Positions 34,954 through 46,171 of a stretch of 64,000 nucleotides of DNA are shown here, in pieces. Numbering within the stretch: position 1 is the stretch's first letter; each line of letters begins with the position of its first letter. The position numbers and the translations under genes are program-made. Below the pieces are notes generated by a model. That model worked only from the letters and a program-made list of their open reading frames with translations, was not told the origin of the DNA and made no database searches. The stretch is taken from contig JASJZH010000006.1 in NCBI GenBank assembly GCA_037178975.1, forward strand, positions 6,944,001 to 7,008,000, in the 5' to 3' direction. Source of the DNA: Oscheius tipulae (lineage: Eukaryota; Nematoda; Chromadorea; Rhabditida; Rhabditidae).

Positions 34954-36524
34954 AATCAAAAAAGAAAGCTTCTAAACTTAAACTTTTTATTAGCTGCACA
35001 TCTTGGTGTTTTCTCGTCTACATATTTGTAAGAGATTTTTGTATTATGAATGTTGGTCCAGAAAGGGATACAAAAATATTTTGGGTTGTCAACAAAAGGA
35101 TTATATTTTTATTCCGGGACCAGCTGTTTCCGACGGCTCCGCCGTCATTCATTGTTTGCATAGGCGGCTGCGCGGCTCGTAGTAACAAAAGTACATTAGC
35201 AATGAAGAAGTTCTCTACAATACTCTCTCTAGTAGCAGACATTTTGTCTTCACGTGTTTGGGGATACAAGCGTATCCATTTGCTGTTGCCATAGGCCTGT
35301 CTGTTCTTGACATGTTTTTATCCACGTTTCAGACTGACAGAAGTCGATTTGCACAAGGAACTATATTGTCATTTTGGTGCTGTAATGCCATTCATCCTGA
35401 AACATCCTGAAAATATCGATATTGAAACGTTTAAGAATTCAAGCACTGTCTCGGAAACCAGGCTTAATTGTTATTAATTGTGTACTTGGGCCAATTCGAT
35501 GTCGTACTTGAAGTAAAGAGTGTCGCAAATGTCTCATACTGTCCTTAAGATTTTGAATCATTTTGAGTCTAAGTTCGATCCACGCCGCGGCCCAACCAAG
35601 GCTTCCATCCTCCCGAGGTCGGTAAATTAGTAGTAGCTTGTTACAAAGATGAAAGCGTTTCTAGAAAAGGTTGGACAGCTTTGGAACGTAATGCCCCGCG
35701 AGCTGGCCTCTCAGGAAGCCTCCGCAACGGTCAATGTCACAAGACCTCGCAAGGGCTTGAGTTCTCCAAGGATCTCTGTTGTTAATTCGGATAGAAACTT
35801 TACCATTAACTTTAGTAATTCATAGTCTGTTCTGATAATAATGCTCCTGCTAGCCGAGGAGCAGAGCCGGGTTTGGAAATGCTCATGATGAATTCCTCAA
35901 GAGCGGAAGCATTGAAGGACGCCATCAGACTTTTCCGTCGATGATCTTCTGTACCCAATCCGAGAACTTCAGTGAAGATTTCCTCCGTTTTAGCTACATT
36001 GTGAAAATGCTAGAGAAGTTCATTCAACTGAACATTCAAGACGCTAAGACACGCAGGAAAATGACAAAACGGATACCAATCGATTCATACAGGAGAGAAC
36101 TTGAAATTGTGCAAAACACAATAAATAAGAATAGAATCTGATAAAATATCTGTCACTTTCGGGTTTTAAGTTTGGCAAGCAGGAAGAAGGAAGGGAGAGA
36201 TCGTAGTTTTTCGTAAACGAAGCTCATAGGATTAATGGACTGGTAGTCTCGGGAAAGAAAGTCTCGGAGGATAGGAAAATACTTTTTGTTAATGAAAACA
36301 CCATAGAACATAGTATATGCTCTAAGAGGAGGAAAGGTGAACGGGTATAAGTGAAGAGTGCAAATAGGCGCGAATTGAGTGTGCCATATGTAGTGGGAAA
36401 ACCTTGAGAGGAAAAAAGATTGAGTGAATGTAAACTTAGAAAGACACAATGAATAAATGTCTAGTAGGTATGACACGTAATATTGGGTCTTATTGCCATT
36501 TTTGGTCAGTATCAAGAGTCGAGA
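34954..36524. other. Spacer containing repeat copy 1
   Basis: It has no supported gene. A dispersed repeat is at 35580-35815 (listed separately). A 66-codon plus frame (35941-36141; YIVKMLEKFIQLNIQDAKTR) lies just after the repeat and may be part of the same decayed element. The 120-codon minus frame at 36153-36515 is A/T-rich and unconvincing; it is probably the innexin 3' UTR. Confidence 0.4.
35580..35815 (+). repeat. Dispersed repeat, copy 1
   Basis: About 230 bp, roughly 80 percent alike by eye to 43670-43905. Shared blocks include CGCCGCGGCCCAACCAAGGC at the left edge, CGAGGTCGGTAAATT, and CAGCTTTGGAACGTAATGCC. In both copies a frame reads TKMKAFLEK(V/I)GQLWNVMPR, with several differences at silent positions. 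Class of element unknown. Confidence 0.65.
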
Positions 36525-39500
36525 CTACACGTCATGTATTTTTCCTTCCTTATTGTCACAGTAATTGTTCCAGAGCGTTTTGGCCAGCTCATAGCACGGC
36601 AATTCTCCAGCATGAGTAGCCACCATTCGTAATAAGAAAACTCCGTCCTGAAAATAAAAATTTTCATGCGGGATTGCAACTACTTTTGTCTGTTCATCAA
36701 AGTCTATCAATAAAGCAAAAAATGGTTGAAAACTAAGACGTACCTGTCGGAGGAAGTGGAAGACAAAGCGTCGCAATGATTGTGAGTCTACCATTTTGTA
36801 CCCTTCAATCCCAGTCAGATATTTTCCAACAAAGTTGAGTTGCCTGAAAGTTAAAGTTTTTGTCGACCCGTTTAGAGTAGCAACTTAATTTCGCTAAGCT
36901 AAACAGGTTTGTTATTGCGCATAGTCGTGACAGCTTCAACTGTTTAACAATACCCTTATTCTACATCATAAAGCAGAAATTGTCACGCCCAGCCAGTATT
37001 GTTCAAAATGAGTAAGGTAATCTCAGATACATAGTTAGGTAGATTACATATTTTGTTACATGATCCATCAAGCAATGCAACTGACCTGCTTGGAACAACA
37101 GAAATGTAAATCCAGTAGAAGAGTGAGCAAACGGTGGCTCCGGCTAGCAAGAAGTACCAGAACCAGAGGAACAAGAAAATTTTCTCGTTGAACATGTTGA
37201 TCATCAGAACACACTGTACTGTATGCCTGTGGACATTTCCAAGAACCTAGACCATTAAATTTTGCCACGTTTCAATCAAAAACAGTTACTTTGACTTCAA
37301 AGTCACACAACGTCACCCTTGGAAAGTGGCCTGATTCTTCCCATTCACGTCCGTTCATTAGATCGTTTAGCACCTGAGAAATGTGTATTTTGTGATAAAT
37401 GTGTGCATAATTACCTGAAGACCGTACCACTTGCTTCGATTTCCGAGGAACGTATTGAGCAGAAAAATTTGACCGACAATGTTTACAGTGTAGAGTATTT
37501 TAACGGAAATGTACAAGAAAGTGACGGCGGCACCTGATGATCTTGTGCAGATGATGAGGTTGAGGAGTTTCAAGCGATTCCCGCTCATCTGAAAGCACCT
37601 TTTTGTGCTCATTTCCCAGGCTATTTCAAGACAATTGTCGACCAGAAGCATCTGCTTCCTGGCCCCGTCTCACAGCTGGTTGATAGACTAAACCGACCAG
37701 GATCCCTCAATTCCACGTTAAACTAAAACAATCGCGAACACAAACACTGGCCACATGTTTCGCTGTGGCCGGCAGCTGGCATACAATTGGTTTTGACAGG
37801 TCTTTTTCTTCAAATGATGATGATGACTTGCAAGACGACGTACCACTTGGTGTTTGACATGTAGTGCTTCTTCGACGTTGGTCGCGATCGTCTGCAATGC
37901 TCGGTTGCGTGATTCGAGGTCCAGAAGCCGTGAGTCGCACGCCATCTGCACTAACGACTGAACGTGAATACCTGAAAAGATCTGGCTTCATTTCTAAACT
38001 GGTTGAGATTTGTGGGAATGTCCCAGATGAGACTATTGTTCTCGAGAAAGCTCTTGACTAAATGCACAACGGCATCCTCTCCTGCCCACAATCTGACACT
38101 CGAGAGGACCCTCGGGTATCGCTTTTGCCGCAAGCAATAAATTAGGCTTATGAATGCGCACTAACTGAATCAACTCAAGTTGAACATCCTACTGGTACGA
38201 CTCTCACCTGATTGCCAGCTGAGCAGTCTCCAAACTATTGTCGGCACATAAAATAAGAGAGCTTCCAAAGCTAACACAAATGGAACCCATTGATAATACC
38301 TAAAATTCAAATCGGTACCCTTCAGAATCACATTTCATACCCGATTTGTCTATTTTCTCTTTCCGCGTAGTTGTGAGGGATGTAGTCATGTAGCGGCAAA
38401 AAGTAGGTGTTCTGTACCCAACAGTAGTTCTCTGTGTACTGTTCCATGGGCTCCGTAAAGGTTGCCGGCACCCAACATTGTATGGGAAAGCCTGAAATTT
38501 AAGAATAGAAATAATGAATGTGGAAGTTACTCACCGACATATTGCTTCGCTGAGACTAGGATGGCGAACACTGAAAAACAATACTCATTAGTGTCATCTA
38601 TGGTTCCCCAGTGAAGTGGTCCCGTGTTCGCCCGTTCGCTCTCGTTTCTCTCTCTCTCTCTCTCTCTGAGATATCAACATCTAGGCATACATAATTGTCT
38701 CAAATTTTCCTCTACTTGTCTACTATTACGAGAGAGAGACTCGTTGGTTTGCACGAGCTAGATCTACTTATCTCTCTCCTTGCCCGGATGCGCGAGTGCC
38801 GGAAGTGGTGGTAAAGAAAAAGCCGGGTGAATTGACAAAGCTTTCCCCCGAAGACATTGGGGCGACAATTCACACTTTCACAATGGCAATTATATTGAGG
38901 GCAGAGTCGTTTGTCTTTCTCGGTTTCAGAAAAAAAGATGCAAGCCTGGACATCACACACCCGCCAGCCTTCAAAAACCGTCTCGCCTCATTTTGTCAAA
39001 GTTATGGGCCAAGTACAGTATAGTTTTTCTCCTACTCTACTCGACGACATGCTTGGAGCATCTGTGCTCCCTGATGCGTAGAGCAATTTTGTTTTGGCGA
39101 GAGTCCCTTCTCTCAAGTGGTTCGGGAGAGCCCGACGAATGTTACGCCGGCAGTCGAAAAGACGTCAAATTCCTTGCGAAAGCGTGGTTCGATAAAGCAA
39201 GGTGCCTGGGAACAGAAGATACATGGACACATCACTTATTCCCACTTTTTTGGATGGAATTTCTACCACAGAGCACGTGCATTCCGGCTGTTGAGACTTT
39301 GATTGGCAGACACGACACCGAGTAAATTGGCCGAATCCCTGACAGTTAGTAATTGGAGGCTTACTTTTCGCTAGGATATTCATGGAGGAGTCGAGTTAAA
39401 CCACATTAAATGTGTTTTGTGGCTATCCCGTTGTTCACTGAGACATATTCGAAGGAATTTTTTCTTTCCATTGCACCTTGTTAAAGATATGCGCCAAGAA

Positions 39501-40208
39501 CTAACAAGCGTATTACATTTAACGCATTGCAATTTAGGCGGTCGGAGGTCTCGAACAAGCAATAGAGCTCATTACTAGGGGGCACGCTTCAATTAACAAG
39601 CTGTCCTCATGCCTTTTATTGCTAGCCTGTGTCGTAAGTGGCAACCATCATTAACAAGGAAACTAAATTTTTAATCCCTTCGCTGACGATGAGCTATTCC
39701 TAGAGACTATGTGCAGCTCATTGTGAGCCCTGATACATCTCAACGGCGGTCATTAATATGTTCTCTAGGCCGTAATTCTCACTGACGGGGCCAGGCTTAT
39801 ATATCTCGGTCCGTGTTTCTTCGAGAGATATCAGTTGCCGGATAATGGCAGGAGGCCCTGCACCAAGGATTGTATTACCCACAGCTCTCTAAGCTGGCGA
39901 ACAACTGAGACCGAACGACGCGGCATTGTGACCAACCAAGAGTTGAAAGTTTCAGCTGGGGGTTCGGACATTCTTTTTGAAACGACCAAGAAAGGGTCTG
40001 TGTGACTTGAACGCGACTTAAGGTCAAACCTTGGGAATTGTATAAAACTGTTGGCAACTTTCGGGTAACTTTTGAATGTAAACAAGTAAAAAAAAAACTC
40101 ACCAGTGATAATCGCTGTAGTATAGTAATAGTTGAGTTTATCGATAATGTCATCGTCAACGTGGAACTGTATAGACTTTACCGCGCTAGCGAAGTAGTAC
40201 AGGAGCAT
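36525..40208 (-). CDS. Innexin (gap-junction channel subunit)
   Basis: A four-TM innexin that makes intercellular channels; the sequence is most like the UNC-7/UNC-9 class, though I do not fix the paralogue. About ten exons join in phase. The N-terminus is [20 protein letters not shown] with [11 protein letters not shown] (40208-40098). A 1.5-kb intron leads to [11 protein letters not shown]. The next exon holds the innexin hallmark [20 protein letters not shown] followed by [10 protein letters not shown]. Then come [19 protein letters not shown], a cytoplasmic loop, [20 protein letters not shown] and [20 protein letters not shown]. The C-terminus is [17 protein letters not shown] ... NKEGKIHDV. 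The conserved extracellular Cys residues are visible. An in-frame stop precedes the ATG. A 95-nt intron separates FLRQ from DGVF. Confidence 0.93.
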
Positions 40209-42833
40209 GCTATTCACGGCTCACACCATTCCAGCCCACCGAGTGGAGCTGACTGCTGCAAAACAAGCAAGGTTACTGATCAAAATATGACGGAGAAAGA
40301 AGAGAAGAGAAATCACACGCAAGGGACGTGAATTAGGAAGGAGGGTGAATGCACTGGTGAGCAAGTACAGAAAGGCTGACTCCGCCCTCGCTCCTGGAGA
40401 TGTTTTCGCATTCTGACCAGAACAAAGAGTTTCAACAAGCCAGGATGCAAGTTGGGACCACCCCCTTCGAACAGTCATCAGGGAACTCATTTGCCAGGGC
40501 TGGGCAAAACTCGAAAAAAGAGGGTAGCTTGCCCGCATCATTAGAGTGAAAGAGGGACACAAACAATAGAGCAGACTTCAAGATTATTCGATTCTCTCTA
40601 AACATAAAAGCTACGTAAAATGTCGCAAGAATCAGCTGATTGCTTTCAACCCCGAGCCTCCCAAGTGTCTCTTGGAGAAAATCGAGTAGATGTCAGATAT
40701 ATCTTGGCAGGGTGAAAGGAAGCAAAAAAGCACATCAGTTTGTACAATAAGGGAAATTAGACTGTTAGCTGACTATATAATAAAGTCAAAGCAACAATCA
40801 TCCATGGAATTGGACTTTGTTGTGAAAAACCTTTCTCGTTTGTTGAAGATGGTAAAAGAGGAAAAACATGAAAATAGGGTCCATGGTTCATGGACTCAGA
40901 ACATAATTAGCTAGCTAAGAGACAGGAATTGCTGCCGGTTGAGTGGAAGGCATTAATCAGACTCTAGGGCGCGCTATTTCTACTACGTCGTTGCTGCGGA
41001 AACAAAGCAGCTGCAGATTAAAAGATTTCGTTTAAACGAAAATGTGATAACTGATAATAGTAAAAATTTTGAAACGATGATAGATGAGGGAGCCAGACTT
41101 CCTTTGACGGCCCAATTCAGGTCGCCTCGCAGAGGGCGGCGCTATCGATCTGCCGTTGACTATGCACGTGCAGAAGCCTTGCCCGAGGGACCACTTGGGC
41201 CCAGAAACAAGCACTTACCGTTGACGAAGCTGCAACACCTATAGTGTCGATGCGCAAGGCGGTGCCGTCTCGACAGCGTCTTCGAGGAACGCCAGCAACA
41301 GGCGCCACGCCTATTTGCAGACGCGTCGTCAAGATGGATTAAACACAATAAACTTCCACTTGCTAGCATCAATTAAAAAGGCAACGGCGTTATTTAGCGT
41401 TCCTTTGTGGCGTTCCTTTTAGACAATGGAGAAGTAGGCTGACAGGGCAGTAAGCAGTGCTTTCCAAGCTACCTGCTCTCGTCGAAATGGATCCAAGTCG
41501 CCGGAGTGTAATGTCGTGCTGTCGCTGAACAAAATCTTCGTGAAATCTGCACTCTGTTTTTCCTCCAAAATTTACAGCCCTTTTTGTAATAGAGGATGCG
41601 TTTAGGTGGTGTTGGAAGTTAAGAAATTTATTGGATTTGAGGGCCAAAACAAGCTGCGCCGCCCGGAGAGAGACAACAACACAAACTGCGAGACTAATAG
41701 AATCGCTCTTAAGGAGGGATAAAAAGTGACGAGAGCCATGAATAAACTTTTTGGCAGGCTCCTAAACTACCGTAATTTTTCGCAGATACGAATGAAACGG
41801 ATAATCGTCAGTTAAAAACAGCTTCCCAAGCCATCATTTCTGTGCGGCGAGAAGCTATGGGTCTGAAACCTAGTGATGAGCCCGTCAGGTGCCACATAAA
41901 AGGTACCACGATATTACGAAAAGCGAACGCCGGCTCCAGAAAATGGATGTTCTCATCATGTCAAATGACTTATGAAAAGGCAGCCGTCAGCTTTTTAACC
42001 CTCTTCACTCAAATATAATTAGTTGTTTCCGGGAAAATAATTTAAATAAAGAATAGGCGACTCTTCCCCCTCCCATGAGTGTATAGATGGAAGAAAATAA
42101 TGGATATGCTATAGCTTCTTGCAATGAGAGGGGGACAAAGAGAGATAATATATGGGAGACCTTAGCTCCAGTTTATGACGAGGATGTCCCTGTGGGAGAG
42201 AGCCAGTTGAAAACGAGAAAGATCCCCACAATCTTGGCTTCTAGCAACAACGGCCGGTCAACGATCGGGTGTCAATTCAACTATCCCTTAAGGGACCGAT
42301 TGCGAACACTGCGTAAGTGAAGAGTTGTCAGAATACTGCTGGCAAGTGTTCTCAAAAGTGAATCTGAAGAGACTCTATGCTTTTATTGGGACAAGGGGAG
42401 AAGACGCGTAAAACGCTCGTGTCAGTGGGTTATCCAACAGGGAACGTAAATGCACAACGTATATCGTATGCATGAGAAGAGGACGAACCACACGAACTTG
42501 TCCTTTTTCGAAAGAGGGGCAGAGAGAAAGACCGCTCCCGTACTCTACTCTCTGACATCAATTTTGGGGGCCAAGTCTCAAAAGACACACTCCGTTTTCA
42601 TTCTTGAGCTGCCGACGGAATTAAATTCGGACGGGTTTGTTCAGAACGACGTTTCAAGCATTGTCCAAAGACGATCGATGTGCGGAAATTCCATCAATTT
42701 GCATGGTGCCTTTCGTGGCGTCGAGATTGGCAGCCGTGTCCGGTTAAGTATTCATGGCTATGGCAAAAACTGACAACGTGTAGCAAACAACTCGTCTGAT
42801 CATTGTAAGAGAGAAGTTGAGTACTTTTCGAGT
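40209..42833. other. Spacer with unassigned open frames
   Basis: No supported gene. 41090-41340 is GC-rich and open on both strands, with a consensus donor on the minus strand (GTAAGTGC at ~41220) and a possible acceptor at ~41155. It may hold a short exon or a decayed element. Plus-strand frames at 42087-42320 (ends at a GTAAGT donor) and 42450-42773 have no recognisable motif. The region upstream of 40208 should contain the innexin promoter. Confidence 0.35.
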
Positions 42834-44782
42834 CTACTCTTGCAGCCCGGTAGCTTTCAAGTTCTCCGAGACTATATGGGCGACGGCCGAGGCAAATACC
42901 TAAGGAAAAGGCTTGAAGTGAAGAAGGGAAAAAGAACTTCTTACCAATTCAATGTTGTTCGTGTTCGTTGCTGTCGTCTTGAAATGGTAGTAACGCTGAC
43001 GTCTCCTAACACATTTCTTAAACTGTCTTTCCACATAAGCACTAGCACTTTCTTCAGAATTATCACCTGAAAATCAGACATTCTCTTGGAGTAAAAACAA
43101 ATATCACCTTGATAATTCTCCCAGCAACCTTTCAACGGCGCGTGAGTCAACTTCTCACAGAAAATGTCATACTTGTTGAGGAAGAGGATCACAGAACAGT
43201 TGTTGAAGAATTCACTCGTACAGATGGTTTTGAATATCTCGAAGTTCTGCTTCATTCGATTCTGCAAACATGGAGAGTTTACTACTATCAGGTTACGCAA
43301 ACGTGTGAAAACAAAGAGCAAACAAAAGGTACCTTCTGAAGATCTTCGGGATCAAAAAGATCATAGTCACTCATTGATGCCACAAAGAGAATCATATCCA
43401 CGTTGTCGAAGCAGTGAATCCACTTTCTCCTTTCAGTACGCTGTCCACCCACATCGACCATCCTGAAAAAGGTGTTTCACTGAACTTAGAGGGCAAAGTG
43501 GTCTTACCTAAAACTGATATCCTTGTAGATGAAGTTGAGCTCGTTGATTCCAGTCGTTCTGTTTCTACATTGAAGAATATCTTGCGTGGTCGGAGAATAA
43601 ACATCTTCGGAAAGACGTGAAATATCATCCAGGAAACTGAAAATTGTGACCCTTTTCGCGGTATTATGTTCGCCGCGGCCCAACCAAGGCCCGCACCCTT
43701 CCGAGGTCGGTAAATTTTTTGTAGTAGCTTTTGGTAGTAGCTTGCTACGAAGATGAAGGCGTTCTTAGAAAAGATTGGGCAGCTTTGGAACGTAATGCCC
43801 CGCGACCTGCCCCCTCGGGAAGCCTTCGCAACCGTCGGCGTCGCAAGACCTCGCAGAATCTTGACTCACAGAGCTCAAGGATCTTCGGAGAGAAACTTTA
43901 CCTTTACCTTTTATGTTTGTAGCTGTGTTATCATTACATTGAAGTACACTGCACACAAATACCTAGTGACCAGCCTGGCCCCCACAGGAAGCACCGGCTC
44001 GCCAAAAGCTTGATAACGGAAGAGAGTTTTTACACTTTACCAGCACATGCTTACGGTAGATGACCGTTACCCTGTTAAGATTGATCCGTATTACACGAAC
44101 CTTTGTGAAATACCAAATATCACTTAGCATTAGAATCGAATAGAACCCTTGAACATGAACACTTACTATTTAGCACTTTCAGCCAAAGAATATATAAATC
44201 TTCTATCGTAAGCCTTTTGAATGGATTGACTATTCCATATCCTTTCCATGACGCGACCCACGACAAAAGGAATAACAATTTCTTCCTCTCCTTCCATATC
44301 AACTGTATCTTTGAACTTGAAAAATCTATCAATGTCTTCCTAAAACAGTTGTTAACGGAAAAAAGTTACAAAACTTACTCTAACACCAGTGTCATGAAAT
44401 ATCTCGAATTGGGCAGCAGCAGCAATTAGTTGGGCTAAGGCTTCAATGCAATTGTGATGAACAACAGAACGGTGTCGGATGATATCATCTTTAGTGAAGC
44501 CGTTTAAATGTAAAATTCTGCATAAAGGAATGTTAGCTTCATGAGTATTCACCTCATCTGCTTAAAAATTGTTGACTTTCCGCACTCGGAGCCACCGAGA
44601 AGAAGAATCTTAAACCTTGAAGAATCTTCTTCCCCATCTTTGCTTATTTGGCGGTCTATTGCCTTAGATTTGCTGTTGACCATCCTTCTACCCTTCAAGT
44701 CCTGAAAAACATAAAGTTGAGAACTATGGGATACCCATACCGTTATGGCAGTTCGCACTTGAGCACTAGCCCCACTTCCCAT
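42834..44782 (-). CDS. Heterotrimeric G-protein alpha subunit (nematode GPA type)
   Basis: GTP-binding signal transducer downstream of GPCRs. It starts MGSGASAQ, where Gly2 fits N-myristoylation. The P-loop is [18 protein letters not shown]; the usual GAGESGKS is changed to GGSECGKS. The helical domain carries [16 protein letters not shown]. Switch I reads [13 protein letters not shown] with the catalytic Arg and the Mg-binding Thr. Switch II is [18 protein letters not shown]. The guanine-specificity motif is LFLNKYD. The usual TCAT is TTAT. The C-terminus is [11 protein letters not shown], without the -4 Cys that pertussis toxin modifies. Eight or so exons are in phase. The 480-nt intron (43642-44120) contains repeat copy 2. 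It is too diverged to name as a Gi, Go, Gs or Gq orthologue by eye. Confidence 0.92.
43670..43905 (+). repeat. Dispersed repeat, copy 2 (inside the G-alpha intron)
   Basis: Second copy of the repeat at 35580-35815, in the same orientation. It begins CGCCGCGGCCCAACCAAGGC and ends near GAGAAACTTTACC, also shared with copy 1. It carries the same short frame ([19 protein letters not shown]). It lies wholly in a G-alpha intron, antisense to that gene. Confidence 0.65.
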
Positions 44783-46171
44783 TGCAATCGCGGAGGTGAT
44801 CCCTATCTGTAATTACATTGGTCTCCAACAAATGGGATTGTGAAAAAAAAACAAAGAAAACCTTCAAGGCTTCGATATTTTCTATCAAATGTTTCAAAAG
44901 ATCACGTCATTTTCATCGTGTGTGTTGATTTTCGACTTAGTCTGTTCAGCGATGCTTGGTTACACGAAATATAACCGTAGTAGTTGCCCAGATACGGCCC
45001 ACTCATTCGCCTTTCGGCGCCCAACGATGTGGACTTCGAGTCTTCTTTTCTTATTACTGATATGTGAGTTAGGCAAATGAGCCATTTCGATGCAAAGATT
45101 GAAAGAAGTAGTTGAATACATAAAACATTTTGATGGCCAGGTGTGTTGAGAAACGGCACGCAAGGAAATTAGTTGTCCCGATTGTGGGCGTTCCCTATTC
45201 TCCCCTGCCATTAACTTAGAACATTTTGAAACAGGCATATGACACCAATTGTAATAATTCGAAAGATCAAAAGCACGTACACTTTTCGGGTGGAACAGTG
45301 TCAACCTTTTATGGGTGTCCAGTCGTACTTTGAGATGAATCGAATGTTAAAAGAGAAATTTTAAGTTTGTAATCAGCGTGACCTTTTCAAAACTGATATA
45401 TTTAAAACAGTATGCCCAATTGGTCCAGCTATCTTGACAGAAAAGATTCTTAGATGATCTTACCTCTAATGGTGTCATGCTCAGCATGGCTTGAAAGTTA
45501 TACAGCCGTTCACAGAACGACCAACACGAGACTTGGGATAGTATAAACTAGGCTAGTGTTATCTACTGAGACTATTTTTTACACTGTTTTTTCAAAAGAA
45601 ACAAGCGTATGTAAACCGAAAGGTTATACAAACTATGTGAGAACAGCAAGCATACAATGCGAGTGGCTGATAGCGTGCCGTTCAATAAACGGCTCGCTTA
45701 GTAAGAAAATTAACTACAAACGATATCTGCCTATTTAATCGATCAAGTAAAATGAGTGTTAATATGTTAGCTCGAAAAAGTTCAAAAATGTTTGAAAAGC
45801 GGGAGTATACTTCTGACTTCAAAAAGAAGCGACAAAATTTTGAAATGACTTCAAAGTGTGAATGAACAGAATCACTAGAAAACAAGGGGAAACTTGTTTT
45901 TATGAAAATTTGCTTCCCTGAGCTTGTTCCTTGGGAAAGGATATGGTGACACATGACCACATATGCGCGGGACTATTAATCAGGGCATACTGAAATGTAG
46001 GTCCTACGACTACAAACGAGTATCCTACTTCAACAGCAGCCATTCTGATCTCTAAGTATAGACGAGAATACATAAGTACTCTCTTAAATATTCAATCTGG
46101 ACACTTAAAAAAATGTCTGCCGGCGGCGCTCGAACTAATGAGGTTACAGTAGTCATGGACACCAGTTTCAG
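44783..46171. other. Divergent spacer
   Basis: 5' regions of G-alpha (-) and the C-type lectin gene (+). The signal-peptide exon of the lectin gene is expected here but I could not identify it. Minus-strand frames near 44902-45304 have no support. Confidence 0.35.

Noticed and set aside
36153-36515. 120-codon minus-strand frame below the innexin gene
   Set aside because: A/T-rich, no motif, and it begins after the innexin stop; best read as 3' UTR or spacer.
36680-36720. Possible extra innexin residues between FLRQ and DGVF
   Set aside because: The stretch is bounded by GTACGTC and TTTTCAG and removing it restores the conserved innexin junction, so it is an intron.
40221-40562. 113-codon minus-strand frame upstream of the innexin ATG
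   Set aside because: A stop in the innexin frame separates it from the start and it has no innexin-like sequence.
42450-42773. 107-codon plus-strand frame
   Set aside because: No acceptor/donor pattern, no family resemblance, and composition like spacer.
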